In this document: positions 1-11,111 of the stretch, piece by piece
Position numbering within the stretch: the stretch's first letter is position 1
Layout of the letters: every line of letters begins with the position of its first letter
NCBI RefSeq assembly: GCF_014904815.1
Contig: NZ_JACZFR010000025.1
Span: forward strand, 248,001 to 312,000
Length of the DNA stretch: 64,000 bases
Reading direction: 5' to 3'
Source: Microbulbifer taiwanensis
Lineage (GTDB): Bacteria; Pseudomonadota; Gammaproteobacteria; Pseudomonadales; Cellvibrionaceae
Translations under genes and position numbers: made by a program
Notes under the pieces: generated by a model
The model's input: the letters and a program-made list of their open reading frames with translations, nothing else
The model's database searches: none
What the model was told of the DNA's origin: nothing

Positions 1-933
1 CAGTTGCGCGGTGCGGATACTCAGCGCCTGCGCCAGGGCCAGGGCCACCAGGTAGAAGATGGAGCCGATATTCAGGCCTATCTGGTGCGCCGCGACGATG
101 GTGGCGCCGTAGGAGGCCAGCAGTACCGTCAGGCTGGCGAAAAAGGTCACCTCGCTGGCGGCACCGATACAGATTGGCAGGCCCACTGCCAGCAGATGGC
201 GCTGGGTCGGCCAGTGGGGTCTGGGCGGCAGTGCCTTCAGTTTCAGCATCCGGTAGGCGGGATCGTTGCCCGCGTGCCAGAAGAGCGCTGCGGCGATGGA
301 CCAGCTCACCAGGGCAGTGGCCCAGCCGCAGCCGGCGCCGCCCATGGCCGGGATGGGTCCGGCGCCGAACACAAAGAGGATATCCAGCGGAATATTCAGT
401 ACCGCTGCGGCCAGGTAGATACGCATCACCGGGCGCACCTGGCCCATACCCTCGCAATAGCCCCGCGCCGCCGTGCCCATCGCAAAGGGCAGGGTGCCGG
501 TGGCCAGCGCCAGCAGATACTGCTGCATGACCTGGCGCACCGGTTCCTCTGTGTCTATCCACTGGCTCCACACGGGCACTGCCAGCAGTGCCCCCACGAT
601 GATCAGGCCGCCGATCAGCGCTATCCACAGCGCCTGCTGCAGTTGCTGCGCACAACCCCGCTCATCCCTCGCGCCGCGCAGGTGCGCCACTATCGGCGAC
701 ACCGCGGCCAGCAGCCCCATCAGGGTCACGGCGCACACCGCCCAGATGCTCGAGCCCAGGGCCAAACCGGCCAGGTCCACCTCGCCGGCGCGACCGGCAA
801 CTATGGTGTCGGTCACACTCATGCTGATCACGGCCAGGTTGCTCACCACCAGCGGTCCGCCGAGGGTGGTCAGGTGCGAGAGTTCGGTAGCGGTTGTACG
901 CCGGTAAAAGGCGCGCCGGTAGAGTCTGGGCAT
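1..933 (-). CDS. MATE-family multidrug/Na+ efflux transporter, C-terminus cut by window edge
   Basis: The complementary strand is open from an ATG at 933 to base 1 (311 codons, no stop), so the C-terminal third lies outside the window. The protein starts MPRLYRRAFYRRTTATELSH and continues with alternating hydrophobic helices. It carries the MATE-like stretch VTDTIVAGRAGEVDLAGLAL in the first paired helices and later PLDILFVFGAGPIPAMGGAG, which resembles NorM/MdtK in order and spacing. Family members are inner-membrane 12-helix antiporters that export cationic drugs using Na+ or H+. It is transcribed divergently from the DoxX gene across a 71-bp gap. The long plus-strand frame over the same bases is its antisense shadow. 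The substrate cannot be read from sequence. Confidence 0.85.
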   Translation of the reverse strand, partial: MPRLYRRAFYRRTTATELSHLTTLGGPLVVSNLAVISMSVTDTIVAGRAGEVDLAGLALGSSIWAVCAVTLMGLLAAVSPIVAHLRGARDERGCAQQLQQALWIALIGGLIIVGALLAVPVWSQWIDTEEPVRQVMQQYLLALATGTLPFAMGTAARGYCEGMGQVRPVMRIYLAAAVLNIPLDILFVFGAGPIPAMGGAGCGWATALVSWSIAAALFWHAGNDPAYRMLKLKALPPRPHWPTQRHLLAVGLPICIGAASEVTFFASLTVLLASYGATIVAAHQIGLNIGSIFYLVALALAQALSIRTAQL

Positions 934-1004
934 AAGAGGATGTGTAACAGCTGGAGGAGCTCGTCGACTAAAGTGAAAACGAGCGCAAGCAAAGAGGCGG
1001 AATT

Positions 1005-1634
1005 ATGGATGGCGCATTGGCGGGTATCAATCGGCTTTACGGAGTTTTTCTGCGTTGCCTGCGCGGGCTGGACTGGCTGGGTCCACTGGCCCTGCGCATC
1101 TACCTGGCACCGATATTCATCCTCTCCGGCATGAACAAGGTAGGGAGTATCGACGATGTGGCCGCCTGGTTCGGCAATCCCGACTGGGGCCTTGGCCTGC
1201 CGGCGCCGATGCTGATGGCCTGGCTGGCCACTCTCACCGAGCTGCTTGGTGGCATAGCGCTGCTGGTTGGTCTGGGGGTGCGCCTGGTGGCGATTCCGCT
1301 GATGATTGTGATGGCCGTGGCTGCAATTGCGGTGCACTGGCAGTACGGCTGGTCCGCGCTGCCGGACCAGACGCTGGAGATGCCCTGGGAATGGCGCAGA
1401 GACCTGATTGCCGAGGCGGTTGTACGCAAGGAGAAAGCGGTGGAGCTGTTGAAGGAGTACGGTCACTATGACTGGCTGACCGAGGCCGGCAACTTCACGG
1501 TGCTGAAGAACGGCATAGAGTTCGCCGCCACCTACTTCATTATGCTGCTGTCGCTGCTGTTTACCGGCGCCGGCCGGTTTGCCAGCCTGGACTATTGGGT
1601 CTGCCGCCACTGTGGCGGGCGAGATTCCCACTAG
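1005..1634 (+). CDS. DoxX-family integral membrane protein
   Basis: A 209-residue protein with about four hydrophobic segments. It has the DoxX pattern: LALRIYLAPIFILSGMNKVG in the first helix, AWFG shortly after, then LTELLGGIALLVGLGVRL in the second or third helix. Many DoxX proteins are four-helix membrane proteins linked to quinone or redox processes, and their exact role is often unknown. An insert of about 55 polar residues (roughly 115-170, rich in Glu and Lys) separates the third and fourth helices and is longer than in the shortest family members. It is divergent from the MATE gene and is followed 118 bp later by rhlB. The family call is firm and the function is not. Confidence 0.75.
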   Translation: MDGALAGINRLYGVFLRCLRGLDWLGPLALRIYLAPIFILSGMNKVGSIDDVAAWFGNPDWGLGLPAPMLMAWLATLTELLGGIALLVGLGVRLVAIPLMIVMAVAAIAVHWQYGWSALPDQTLEMPWEWRRDLIAEAVVRKEKAVELLKEYGHYDWLTEAGNFTVLKNGIEFAATYFIMLLSLLFTGAGRFASLDYWVCRHCGGRDSH

Positions 1635-1642
1635 CTATAGAT

Positions 1643-1650
1643 GGTATACT
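1643..1650 (+). promoter_or_regulatory. Candidate extended -10 promoter for rhlB
   Basis: TGGTATACT fits an extended -10 (TGn then TATACT at 1645-1650). It lies about 100 bases upstream of the chosen rhlB start. No good -35 is seen, as is usual for extended -10 promoters. The call is by eye. Confidence 0.4.
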
Positions 1651-1752
1651 CGCCGATTAATTAACCGACGCCGTATATGACGCCCCAGCGGGTGCCTGCG
1701 GCGATCAAGTTCGCATCCTGCGAATTTGTGCACATATGAGCGAGTAATCCAC

Positions 1753-3318
1753 TTGATAGGAAAGTTGTTCCGCCGTTCCGGGTCCAAAGACGAGAAGAGC
1801 CTTCAGCGCGAAGAGAAGAGCTCTCAGCGCGCAGAGAAGAGCCCTCAGCGCAATGAAGCGGACCCCCAGCGCGAAAAAGCCAGCCAGAAACCGGAGAGAG
1901 GCCCCGAGTCCAAGGGGGAGAAGGGATCCCGGGGCAAGTCGGCCGGCGCTGACAGGGGCAGGTCCCGCCGGGACGATGGCAGGGGCTCCCGCCGCGGCGG
2001 CAAGAGCCCGAAAGCCAGGGGCGCCGGGAGTGCGCCCTGGTCCCTGGACGATTTCCCGGTGCCGGAGCAGGAGGGCAAGGTGCGCTTTCACGACCTGGGC
2101 CTGCCACTGGAAGTGATGCACGCGGTCCACGATCTGGGCTTCCAGTACTGCTCGCCGATCCAGGGCCGCTCCCTGCCGCACACCCTCAACGGCCACGACC
2201 TGGTGGGCAAGGCCCAGACAGGCACCGGCAAGACCGCCGCTTTCCTGATCACCATCATCGACGACCTGCTCAAGAACCCCTTCGAGGGTGAGCGCTACGC
2301 CGGGGAGGCGCGCACGCTGATCATAGCGCCGACGCGCGAGCTGGTAATGCAGATCGCCGACGACGCCAAGGCCCTGTGCAAATACACCGATCTGGAAATC
2401 CACACCCTGGTGGGGGGCATGGACTACCAGAAGCAGCAGCGCAACCTGAACGAGCGCCTGGTGGATATCCTCGTCGCCACCCCTGGCCGCCTGCTGGATT
2501 TCGCCAGCAACCGCGACTGCTACCTGGACCAGGTGGAGGTGCTGGTGATCGATGAGGCCGACCGCATGCTGGATATGGGCTTTATTCCCCAGGTGCGCCG
2601 CATCGTCCGCCAGACGCCGCGCAAGACCCACCGCCAGACCATGTTCTTCTCGGCCACCTTCACCCCGGAAGTGGATTCCCTGGTGGAGCAGTGGACCGAC
2701 GACCCGACCATCGTCGAGATAGAGCCGGAGCGGGTGGCCACCGACACGGTGGAGCAGCATGTGTACCTGGCGGCCAGCGAGGAAAAGTACACGCTTCTGT
2801 ACAATATCCTGCAGAGCGAGGAAGTGGACAGCCTGATCGTCTTCGCCAACCGCCGCGACCAGTGCCGCCGCCTGCACGAAAACCTGCTCGCCCACGGTAT
2901 CTCCGCCGGCCTGCTGTCCGGTGAAATCGCACAGAATAAGCGCGTGCGCACCCTGGAGGACTTCAAGTCCGGTGCGACCAAGGTGCTGGTGGCCACCGAC
3001 GTGGCCGGCCGCGGTATCCATATCGACGGTATCAGTCACGTGGTCAATTTCACCCTGCCGGAAGAGCCGGAGGATTATGTGCACCGCATTGGGCGCACCG
3101 GCCGCGCCGGTAAAACCGGCACCTCCATCAGCTTTGCCTGTGAAGACGATGCCATGCGCCTGGAACCCATACAGCAGCTGCTGGGGCAGAAACTGAAATG
3201 CGAAGTGCCACCGGAGGAACTGCTGGTTGAGCCGCCGAAAGTCAGGGTGCAACGCAGCAGTGGCGACAGGGACAGCCGCGGCGGTCGCCGCGGAGGCGGG
3301 CGCAGGCCACGCCACTAA
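1753..3318 (+). CDS. rhlB: DEAD-box ATP-dependent RNA helicase RhlB
   Basis: All superfamily-2 helicase motifs are in order: the Q motif near YCSPIQ, motif I AQTGTGKT, Ia PTRELV, Ib TPGRL, II DEAD (near residue 267), III SAT, then in the second RecA domain [19 protein letters not shown] and [10 protein letters not shown]. RhlB unwinds RNA, and in gammaproteobacteria it assists RNase E-driven mRNA decay. The N-terminal ~100 residues are a low-complexity tract of repeated S-Q-R-x-E-K units and Arg/Gly runs. The C-terminus is also Arg/Gly-rich, typical of RNA-binding tails. I chose TTG 1753 (MIGKLFRR..), which resembles Pseudomonas RhlB N-termini. The frame is open back to TTG 1726. Length is about 521 residues because of the long basic leader. 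Confidence 0.9.
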   Translation: MIGKLFRRSGSKDEKSLQREEKSSQRAEKSPQRNEADPQREKASQKPERGPESKGEKGSRGKSAGADRGRSRRDDGRGSRRGGKSPKARGAGSAPWSLDDFPVPEQEGKVRFHDLGLPLEVMHAVHDLGFQYCSPIQGRSLPHTLNGHDLVGKAQTGTGKTAAFLITIIDDLLKNPFEGERYAGEARTLIIAPTRELVMQIADDAKALCKYTDLEIHTLVGGMDYQKQQRNLNERLVDILVATPGRLLDFASNRDCYLDQVEVLVIDEADRMLDMGFIPQVRRIVRQTPRKTHRQTMFFSATFTPEVDSLVEQWTDDPTIVEIEPERVATDTVEQHVYLAASEEKYTLLYNILQSEEVDSLIVFANRRDQCRRLHENLLAHGISAGLLSGEIAQNKRVRTLEDFKSGATKVLVATDVAGRGIHIDGISHVVNFTLPEEPEDYVHRIGRTGRAGKTGTSISFACEDDAMRLEPIQQLLGQKLKCEVPPEELLVEPPKVRVQRSSGDRDSRGGRRGGGRRPRH

Positions 3319-3334
3319 GATCGTGTAAAGAGAG

Positions 3335-3359
3335 CGCGGGCAATTGCCCGCGTTTTTTT
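3335..3359 (+). terminator. Rho-independent terminator of rhlB
   Basis: The stem CGCGGGC (3335-3341) pairs with GCCCGCG (3346-3352) around an AATT loop and is followed by seven T. It starts 17 bases after the rhlB stop. Confidence 0.9.
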
Positions 3360-3501
3360 GCCGTGCCTGAACGCGGAAGAAGATGTTTGAAATGGAAGTT
3401 CTCGGGACACAAAAAAGATACTAATAAACGAATAAATACCAACAGCGGTTTACTGCGGCCGTTTTCTCCAGTTGGTGTTGGTTCAAAATGATACAGACAT
3501 C
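3360..3501. other. AT-richer spacer between rhlB and the sulfotransferase-like gene
   Basis: After the rhlB terminator the DNA is clearly richer in A and T than its surroundings, for example around 3405-3440. It holds no gene. A promoter for the next gene is likely here but no convincing pair of boxes stands out. The compositional dip is compatible with an insertion point. Confidence 0.4.
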
Positions 3502-4659
3502 ATGCGCACTCTCTTCCTGCATATAGGATTCCACAAAACGGGCTCCAGCTCGCTGCAGCTGGCCCTGAAAAGCCACAGTGATCGCCTGCTGGAAAAAGGG
3601 TTTGAGTTTGTTTCGCTGGGCAAGAAAGGCAACTCTTCGTCGTCGATAAAAGTCAGTAAGCGCGATGGTCGGCTCGCATTCAGAATAAGCCCACGATACG
3701 AACAGCTATTGGCTGCCAGCCGCGAAGAGCGTGTGATCGTCTCGGGCGAGCACTTCGCTTTCCTGCACTCGGCGACGGATATAGAGCAGTTGCGGACCCT
3801 GTGCGGCAAATATTTCGACGAAACCGTCATTGTCGCCTATCTGCGCCGGCAGGACCGACAGGCGATGTCCTTCAAGCAGCAGGCAGCCCGGGCCTGCGAG
3901 CGCGACTGGAGCTCCTCCAGCAAATTGATGGGCCACAGCGATGGCGCCTTCCCAGCCCTCAGCGAGGATGTCAAAACCTACTACGACTACTTCGCCAAGT
4001 TGCAGTTGTGGGAGCGGTACTTTGGTCGGCACGCCCTCAGGGTACGGGAGTTTGAGCCCGGAAGCCTCGACGGCAGCGATATAGTGACGGACTTCGCCCA
4101 CCTGCTTGGCGGGAGCGTTGAGATACCACCTTGCCGTATCAATGAGAGTATTTGCCGCAAGCAGTTTCTGTTGACGCACAAGTTGATAGATCTGGGGGTG
4201 GCGCGGCGCGAGATCGAAAAACTCAGGCCGCTGATGGCAACAGACAGTGCCCGCCTGATGCCGAGCCGCTCATCTGCGCTGGCGTTTTTCCTCCAGTTCG
4301 AGGACTCCAACCGCCAGCTGAACGATCGCTATCTGCCCCGCGAATCCGGGCTGGCATTCAGCGATGACTTCAGTGTCTATCCCGACGAGGGCAACGACCG
4401 GATTTCCGTGTCAGACCTGGTGCGCTGGGCACCGGACCTGTTCACCGCCGGGTTGACTGGCCCGGCCGGGCTCAGGGATGCGCTGCTGGTCGACAGGCTC
4501 GAGGCCCTGCTGGCAGAGCAGTCGGAGGGCGGTGAAGACAATAGCCTGTTGGGAGAGCTCGGAGCGCTCAGGCAGTGCCTTTTGCGAACGGCCACTACAG
4601 TCCCGCAGCGGCGGCCCTGGTATCGGCGGTTGGGGATAGGAAAGAGTTCGGGCCGGTAA
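3502..4659 (+). CDS. Sulfotransferase-like protein
   Basis: The protein begins MRTLFLHIGFHKTGSSSLQL. This is a beta strand followed by a GFHKTGSSSLQ loop near residues 9-19, which resembles the 5'-phosphosulfate-binding loop of PAPS-dependent sulfotransferases. Farther on, VIVAYLRRQDRQAMSFKQQA (near residue 110) looks like the family's 3'-phosphate-binding R-x-Q/P region. This predicts transfer of sulfate from PAPS to an unknown acceptor, perhaps a surface glycan or small molecule. The remaining ~200 residues are not recognised. ATG 3502 is preferred over the TTG at 3472 because the conserved strand follows immediately. It stands alone between two terminators, next to AT-rich DNA, so lateral acquisition is plausible. 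Confidence 0.6.
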   Translation: MRTLFLHIGFHKTGSSSLQLALKSHSDRLLEKGFEFVSLGKKGNSSSSIKVSKRDGRLAFRISPRYEQLLAASREERVIVSGEHFAFLHSATDIEQLRTLCGKYFDETVIVAYLRRQDRQAMSFKQQAARACERDWSSSSKLMGHSDGAFPALSEDVKTYYDYFAKLQLWERYFGRHALRVREFEPGSLDGSDIVTDFAHLLGGSVEIPPCRINESICRKQFLLTHKLIDLGVARREIEKLRPLMATDSARLMPSRSSALAFFLQFEDSNRQLNDRYLPRESGLAFSDDFSVYPDEGNDRISVSDLVRWAPDLFTAGLTGPAGLRDALLVDRLEALLAEQSEGGEDNSLLGELGALRQCLLRTATTVPQRRPWYRRLGIGKSSGR

Positions 4660-4706
4660 CTATTTGCTGGTTCCGCTGGTCCTGCGGGTAAAGGATTCTG
4701 TGACGA

Positions 4707-4731
4707 AAACGCGGGCCCGGGGCCCGCGTTT
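4707..4731. terminator. Bidirectional terminator between convergent genes
   Basis: A 12-bp perfect stem (AAACGCGGGCCC at 4707-4718 with its complement at 4720-4731) around one G. It lies between the convergent stops of the sulfotransferase-like gene and cysZ, with T-rich bases on both outer sides. Confidence 0.85.
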
Positions 4732-4732
4732 G

Positions 4733-5566
4733 CTATTGCTCGGAGGGTAAATTTTCCGTACCCGGATCGCCGTCCTGACGCAGGCGCTCTATCCACAGTG
4801 CGGTACCGCCGGCCACTGCCGCCGGCATCACGAAGATATTCAGGATCGGCACCATCTTCGCGAGCATTACCGTGCCGCCAAAGCTAAGCGAAGTCAGTTT
4901 GCGCCGCAGCAGTACACTTTTCAATTCATCGAAGGGGCGCTGGTGGTTGTCCAGCGGATAGTCGACATACTGGATTGCCATGCACCAGGCACCCCAGAGC
5001 GCGCCCAGTACTGCGGGCACAAACACTGTCCAGCTGGTAAACAGGGCGATAACCAGAATCACCAGGCCCCAGCCGATAAAATATCCGAGCTTGCGCAGTT
5101 CGCGCCCGAGGGTGCGCCAGACCATTTTGCCGAGGGGTTCCGACGGCGGTGCCCTGCCGGTCAGCATCTCCTCGACCTTTTCCGCGAGAAAACCGTTAAA
5201 GGGCGCGGCGATGATATTGGTGATAATGCCGAACAGATAGCCGTAGACAAAAAAGAAGAGCAGCAGCACCGCCAGCGCAATGATCCAGGCGAGCCAGCGG
5301 AAGGCGTCGGCGGCCCAGGCGGCACCCTTGGCCATGACGGCCTCCCACCAGGACATGTTTTCCGTATTTACCGGTGTATGCGAGAGGAGGCTGCCGAGAT
5401 AATCGGCGAGGCCGCCGAGCTGTGTCAGCATCACCGCCGTAACGGCGAAAAACAGCACCAGGTTGATCAGCAGCGGGATGATGATAAAAGGTCGCAGCTC
5501 GCGCCGGGTCAGCAGGCGGGCGCCGCGCATCAGGGCATCGACGCCGTGCATCGGGTTGGAGGTCAT
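4733..5566 (-). CDS. cysZ: Sulfate transporter CysZ
   Basis: A 277-residue membrane protein of the CysZ/EI24 family. The N-terminal GVDALMRGARLLTRRELRPF precedes a first long helix. The stretch IIAAPFNGFLAEKVEE is the conserved loop of CysZ, and AWCMAIQYVDYPLDNH is the conserved region near the sixth helix. CysZ is an inner-membrane sulfate channel that feeds assimilatory sulfate reduction. A Sat-type ATP sulfurylase is encoded about 32 kb away in this window, so two steps of sulfate assimilation are present but not adjacent. It is followed upstream on the same strand by the PA4642-like gene (31-bp gap). The C-terminal tail after the last helix is short, polar and variable, ending LPSEQ. Confidence 0.9.
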   Translation of the reverse strand: MTSNPMHGVDALMRGARLLTRRELRPFIIIPLLINLVLFFAVTAVMLTQLGGLADYLGSLLSHTPVNTENMSWWEAVMAKGAAWAADAFRWLAWIIALAVLLLFFFVYGYLFGIITNIIAAPFNGFLAEKVEEMLTGRAPPSEPLGKMVWRTLGRELRKLGYFIGWGLVILVIALFTSWTVFVPAVLGALWGAWCMAIQYVDYPLDNHQRPFDELKSVLLRRKLTSLSFGGTVMLAKMVPILNIFVMPAAVAGGTALWIERLRQDGDPGTENLPSEQ

Positions 5567-5597
5567 GGGCTGTTCTCTTAAACGGGGCTGGCAGTTG

Positions 5598-5897
5598 TCA
5601 GGACTTTGCGCCCGCCGCCTTTAGAATCCCGGCATAGTCTTCGCTCTGGCGGTGCTCCTGGATGCGCGCGAGCAGGGTTTTGCCGTCGGGGCCGGGGCTG
5701 TCCAGATCCAGTTTCTGAGCCTGAAACAGGCGCACGAAGGTTTCGAAGTTTTCCGCCTTCATGCTACGGTAGGCGCGCTCCAGCAGGTGGAAGTCGCGCT
5801 CAACGCCCTCCGGTGCCTCGCCGATCAGGAAGCCGGCGATGCGCTCCTCGTCGAAGGTTTCACCGAGGACTTTCTGTTTGTCTTTTTTCAGGCTCAC
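5598..5897 (-). CDS. PA4642-family small conserved protein
   Basis: A 99-residue soluble protein (MSLKKDKQKVLGETFDEERI..) matching the small PA4642 family by its N-terminal KVLGETFDEERIAGFL, the GVERDFHLLERAYRSMK centre and the SPGPDGKTLLARIQEH region. The function of the family is unknown. It lies between gatB and cysZ on the same strand and is separated from gatB by a short inverted repeat. No motif for catalysis is visible. It is probably cytoplasmic and mostly helical. Confidence 0.7.
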   Translation of the reverse strand: MSLKKDKQKVLGETFDEERIAGFLIGEAPEGVERDFHLLERAYRSMKAENFETFVRLFQAQKLDLDSPGPDGKTLLARIQEHRQSEDYAGILKAAGAKS

Positions 5898-5921
5898 ATT
5901 TTTTTCCTTTACTCGTTGTCG

Positions 5922-5959
5922 CCTGTAGGAACGGCAGGGCGGCCCTCCGCTCCTACAGG
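5922..5959. repeat. REP-like short inverted repeat (CCTGTAGGA type)
   Basis: CCTGTAGGAACGG opens and CCGCTCCTACAGG closes an imperfect 38-base palindrome between gatB and the PA4642-like gene. A relative with the same TGTAGGAGCGG arm lies at 21052-21086. Such elements are common in pseudomonad-type genomes. Confidence 0.8.
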
Positions 5960-5986
5960 GTAGTGTTCAGCGGTGCATAAGCCCGG

Positions 5987-7450
5987 TTACAGCAATGCGT
6001 CCAGCTTTTCCTTCAGGATCTTGTTGATCATCTGCGGATTGGCCTGGCCTTTGGACGCCTTCATGATCTGGCCGACGAAGTAGCCCATCATTTTCGGCCG
6101 CTTGGACTCGTCGGCATTGCGGTAGTTTTCCACCTGGGCACCGCTCGCGGCAATGACCTCGTCGACCATCTTCTCGATGGAGCCTGTGTCGGAGACCTGT
6201 TTCAGGCCGCGCTTCTCGATCACCTGGTCCGCGTCACCCTCGCCCATGGCCATGGCCTCGAACACCTGTTTGGCGATTTTGCTGGATATGGTGTTGTCTA
6301 CGACGCGCGCAATCAGGCCGGCCAGTTGTTCGGCGGAGACCGGCGACTCTCCTATGGACAGTTCCTCGCGGTTCAGCAGGGCGGCCAGTTCACCGCCTAT
6401 CCAGTTGGCAGCCAGCTTGGGCTCCCCGGACTGTTTCGCCACCGTCTCGAAAAAGTCGGCGGAGGCGCGCTCCTGGGTCAGTAGATCGGCGTCGTAGGCG
6501 GACAGCTTGTAGTCGCTCTGGAAGCGCGCCGCTTTGGCATCCGGCAGTTCCGGAAGTGCACTGCGCAGCTGCTCCACATAGTCGTCGTCCAGTATCACCG
6601 GCAGCAGGTCCGGGCAGGGGAAGTAGCGGTAGTCGTTGGCCACTTCCTTGCTGCGCATGGAGCGGGTTTCGTTCTTGTCGGAATCGTATAGGCGCGTCTC
6701 CTGCACTATGCTGCCGCCGTCTTCGAGGATATCGATCTGGCGCTCGGCCTCTACCTTGATGGCGCGCTCGACGAAGCGAAAGGAGTTGATGTTTTTCAGC
6801 TCGGTGCGGGTGCCGAGTTTCTGCTCGCCCTTCAGGCGCACCGAGACGTTGGCATCGCAGCGCAGGGAACCCTGGGACATATCGCCGTCGGAAATACCCA
6901 GGTAGGTCACTATGCTGTGGATCTTCTTCAGGTAGGCCACCGCCTCGGCGGCGCTGCGCATATCCGGCTCGGAAACGATTTCGATCAGCGGCGTGCCGGC
7001 GCGGTTCAGGTCTATGCCGGACATGCCGTGGCCACTTTCAAAAACAGCTTCGTGCAGTGACTTGCCGGCATCCTCTTCCAGGTGTGCGTGGTGCAGGCGC
7101 ACCTTTTTGCTGCTGCCGTCCTCCAGGTGTATTTCTATTTCACCGGAGCCGACGATGGGCTCCGCCAGCTGGGTGGTCTGGTAGCCCTTGGGCAGGTCCG
7201 GGTAGAAGTAGTTCTTGCGCTCAAATACAGAGCGCCGGCCGATTTCGGCGTTCATCGCCAGGCCGAACATGGTCGCGTAGCGGAAGGCTTCCTCATTGGG
7301 CACCGGCAGTGTACCCGGCATGGCCAGATCAATGGCGCAGGCCTGGGTGTTGGGGGGCGCACCGAAGCGGGTGCTGGCGCCGGAGAAGAGTTTCGACTTG
7401 GTGGAGAGTTGGACGTGTACTTCCAGCCCGATAACGATTTCCCATTCCAC
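5987..7450 (-). CDS. gatB: Aspartyl/glutamyl-tRNA amidotransferase subunit B
   Basis: 487 residues, full length for GatB. It begins [15 protein letters not shown], followed by [11 protein letters not shown] and the cradle-domain motifs DLPKGYQ and [19 protein letters not shown]. The C-terminal helical and YqeY-like domain ends near [15 protein letters not shown]. In the GatCAB complex it activates Glu-tRNA(Gln) or Asp-tRNA(Asn) and accepts ammonia from GatA to make the correct Gln/Asn-tRNA. Its start lies 2 bases after the gatA stop, so the two are surely co-translated. Normal operon order is C-A-B. Confidence 0.97.
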   Translation of the reverse strand: MEWEIVIGLEVHVQLSTKSKLFSGASTRFGAPPNTQACAIDLAMPGTLPVPNEEAFRYATMFGLAMNAEIGRRSVFERKNYFYPDLPKGYQTTQLAEPIVGSGEIEIHLEDGSSKKVRLHHAHLEEDAGKSLHEAVFESGHGMSGIDLNRAGTPLIEIVSEPDMRSAAEAVAYLKKIHSIVTYLGISDGDMSQGSLRCDANVSVRLKGEQKLGTRTELKNINSFRFVERAIKVEAERQIDILEDGGSIVQETRLYDSDKNETRSMRSKEVANDYRYFPCPDLLPVILDDDYVEQLRSALPELPDAKAARFQSDYKLSAYDADLLTQERASADFFETVAKQSGEPKLAANWIGGELAALLNREELSIGESPVSAEQLAGLIARVVDNTISSKIAKQVFEAMAMGEGDADQVIEKRGLKQVSDTGSIEKMVDEVIAASGAQVENYRNADESKRPKMMGYFVGQIMKASKGQANPQMINKILKEKLDALL

Positions 7451-7452
7451 GG

Positions 7453-8931
<1,479 letters not shown>

Positions 8932-8962
8932 TTTCTTCCCTTAGAGCTTCCTGCGACCGCGG

Positions 8963-9250
8963 TCAGTCAATTACTTTTGGAACCAGGTAGAGGCCGGCTT
9001 CCGACTGGGGCGCCAGCTGCAGGAATTCCTCGCGGCGATCGGCTTCGGTGACCTGGTCTGCGCGCAGCACCTGTACCTCGTCGAGCGGGTGGGCCATGGG
9101 GGCCACGCCCTCTGTGTGAACCGCCTGCAGCTGGTCCACCAGTTGCAGGACATCGCCCAGGCGATTGCTGACTTCGTCGATGGTCTCTGCAGAGATGGCG
9201 ATGCGGGCCAGCTCCGCCAGTTTTTCTACGGTTTGCGAATCCACGGCCAT
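8963..9250 (-). CDS. gatC: Aspartyl/glutamyl-tRNA amidotransferase subunit C
   Basis: 95 residues from ATG 9250 (MAVDSQTVEKLAELARIAI), the normal size of GatC. Conserved features are the N-terminal KLAELARI helix, the LVDQLQAVHTEGVAPMAHPL linker and the C-terminal FLQLAPQSEAGLYLVPKVI strand, which wraps around GatA/GatB. It stabilises the GatAB complex. A longer in-frame reading back to 9331 adds unconserved residues and was not used. It is the first gene of the operon and is divergent from mreB across about 370 bp. Confidence 0.95.
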   Translation of the reverse strand: MAVDSQTVEKLAELARIAISAETIDEVSNRLGDVLQLVDQLQAVHTEGVAPMAHPLDEVQVLRADQVTEADRREEFLQLAPQSEAGLYLVPKVID

Positions 9251-10653
<1,403 letters not shown>

Positions 10654-10704
10654 GAATTTGCTTTGTTGGTGCCCTCGGTGGTTCCGGGGTGCTAGTAGAT
10701 AGTC

Positions 10705-10827
10705 CGTGGCGGCCCTGCTGCCGGTACTCCCTTGCGAGACACGCCGTGAATACATCCCTGTAGGCTTGTCCGCGAGGTCCCTCTCGCAGACAGTCTCGCA
10801 AGGGAGTACCGGCATCAGGGCCTTCGC
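10705..10827 (+). repeat. Palindromic element A1 (family A)
   Basis: The left arm at 10711-10740 pairs with the right arm at 10793-10822 at 29 of 30 positions; the one mismatch is CTGCTG against CTGATG. The outer 15 bases of each arm (GGCCCTGCTGCCGGT type) are shared with the other copies. The inner 15 (ACTCCCTTGCGAGAC) are unique to this copy. The loop holds a conserved segment starting ACGCCGTGAATACATCCCTG and a second hairpin TGTCCGCGAG..CTCGCAGACA. The right outer end is CAGGGCCTTCGCAT. Confidence 0.9.
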
Positions 10828-10892
10828 ATTTGACCCTGGCTTTTTTTCCCATCAACCTCTCATGCGGAGGTGGGTAGAATTCATGGGCTAAA

Positions 10893-11016
10893 TACGAAGG
10901 CGCTGATACCGGTGGCCCTTTGCGGGACCGTATGAGACAGGGATGTCGATTACGAGCGTACAGGGATGTATTCACAGCGTGTCCCGCAAAGGGCCACCGG
11001 TAGCAGCGCCGCCACG
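10893..11016 (-). repeat. Palindromic element A2 (family A, inverted to A1)
   Basis: The arm 10899-10928 pairs with 10981-11010 at 29 of 30 positions. The variable inner part is TGGCCCTTTGCGGGAC. It is read on the opposite strand to A1, with the CCTTCG end on the left and the GCCGCCAC end on the right. Its loop keeps the TGAATACATCCCTGTA segment but lacks the internal CTCGCAGACA hairpin. A1 and A2 face each other across 65 bases. Confidence 0.9.
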
Positions 11017-11111
11017 GAGCTAACTACGTAGCTCCCATGGAGGCGCCATGAACCGGCCACGGGACCCGATAACAACAACACACTGACTGACCTGTAGACG
11101 GGGGTCTACCC

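Noticed and set aside
4-1134. 376-residue plus-strand frame at the window start
   Set aside because: Antisense to the MATE gene; composition is low-complexity (His/Gln/Gly/Arg) without any domain.
1705-3315. 536-residue minus-strand frame
   Set aside because: Mirror of rhlB; the plus strand has all helicase motifs.
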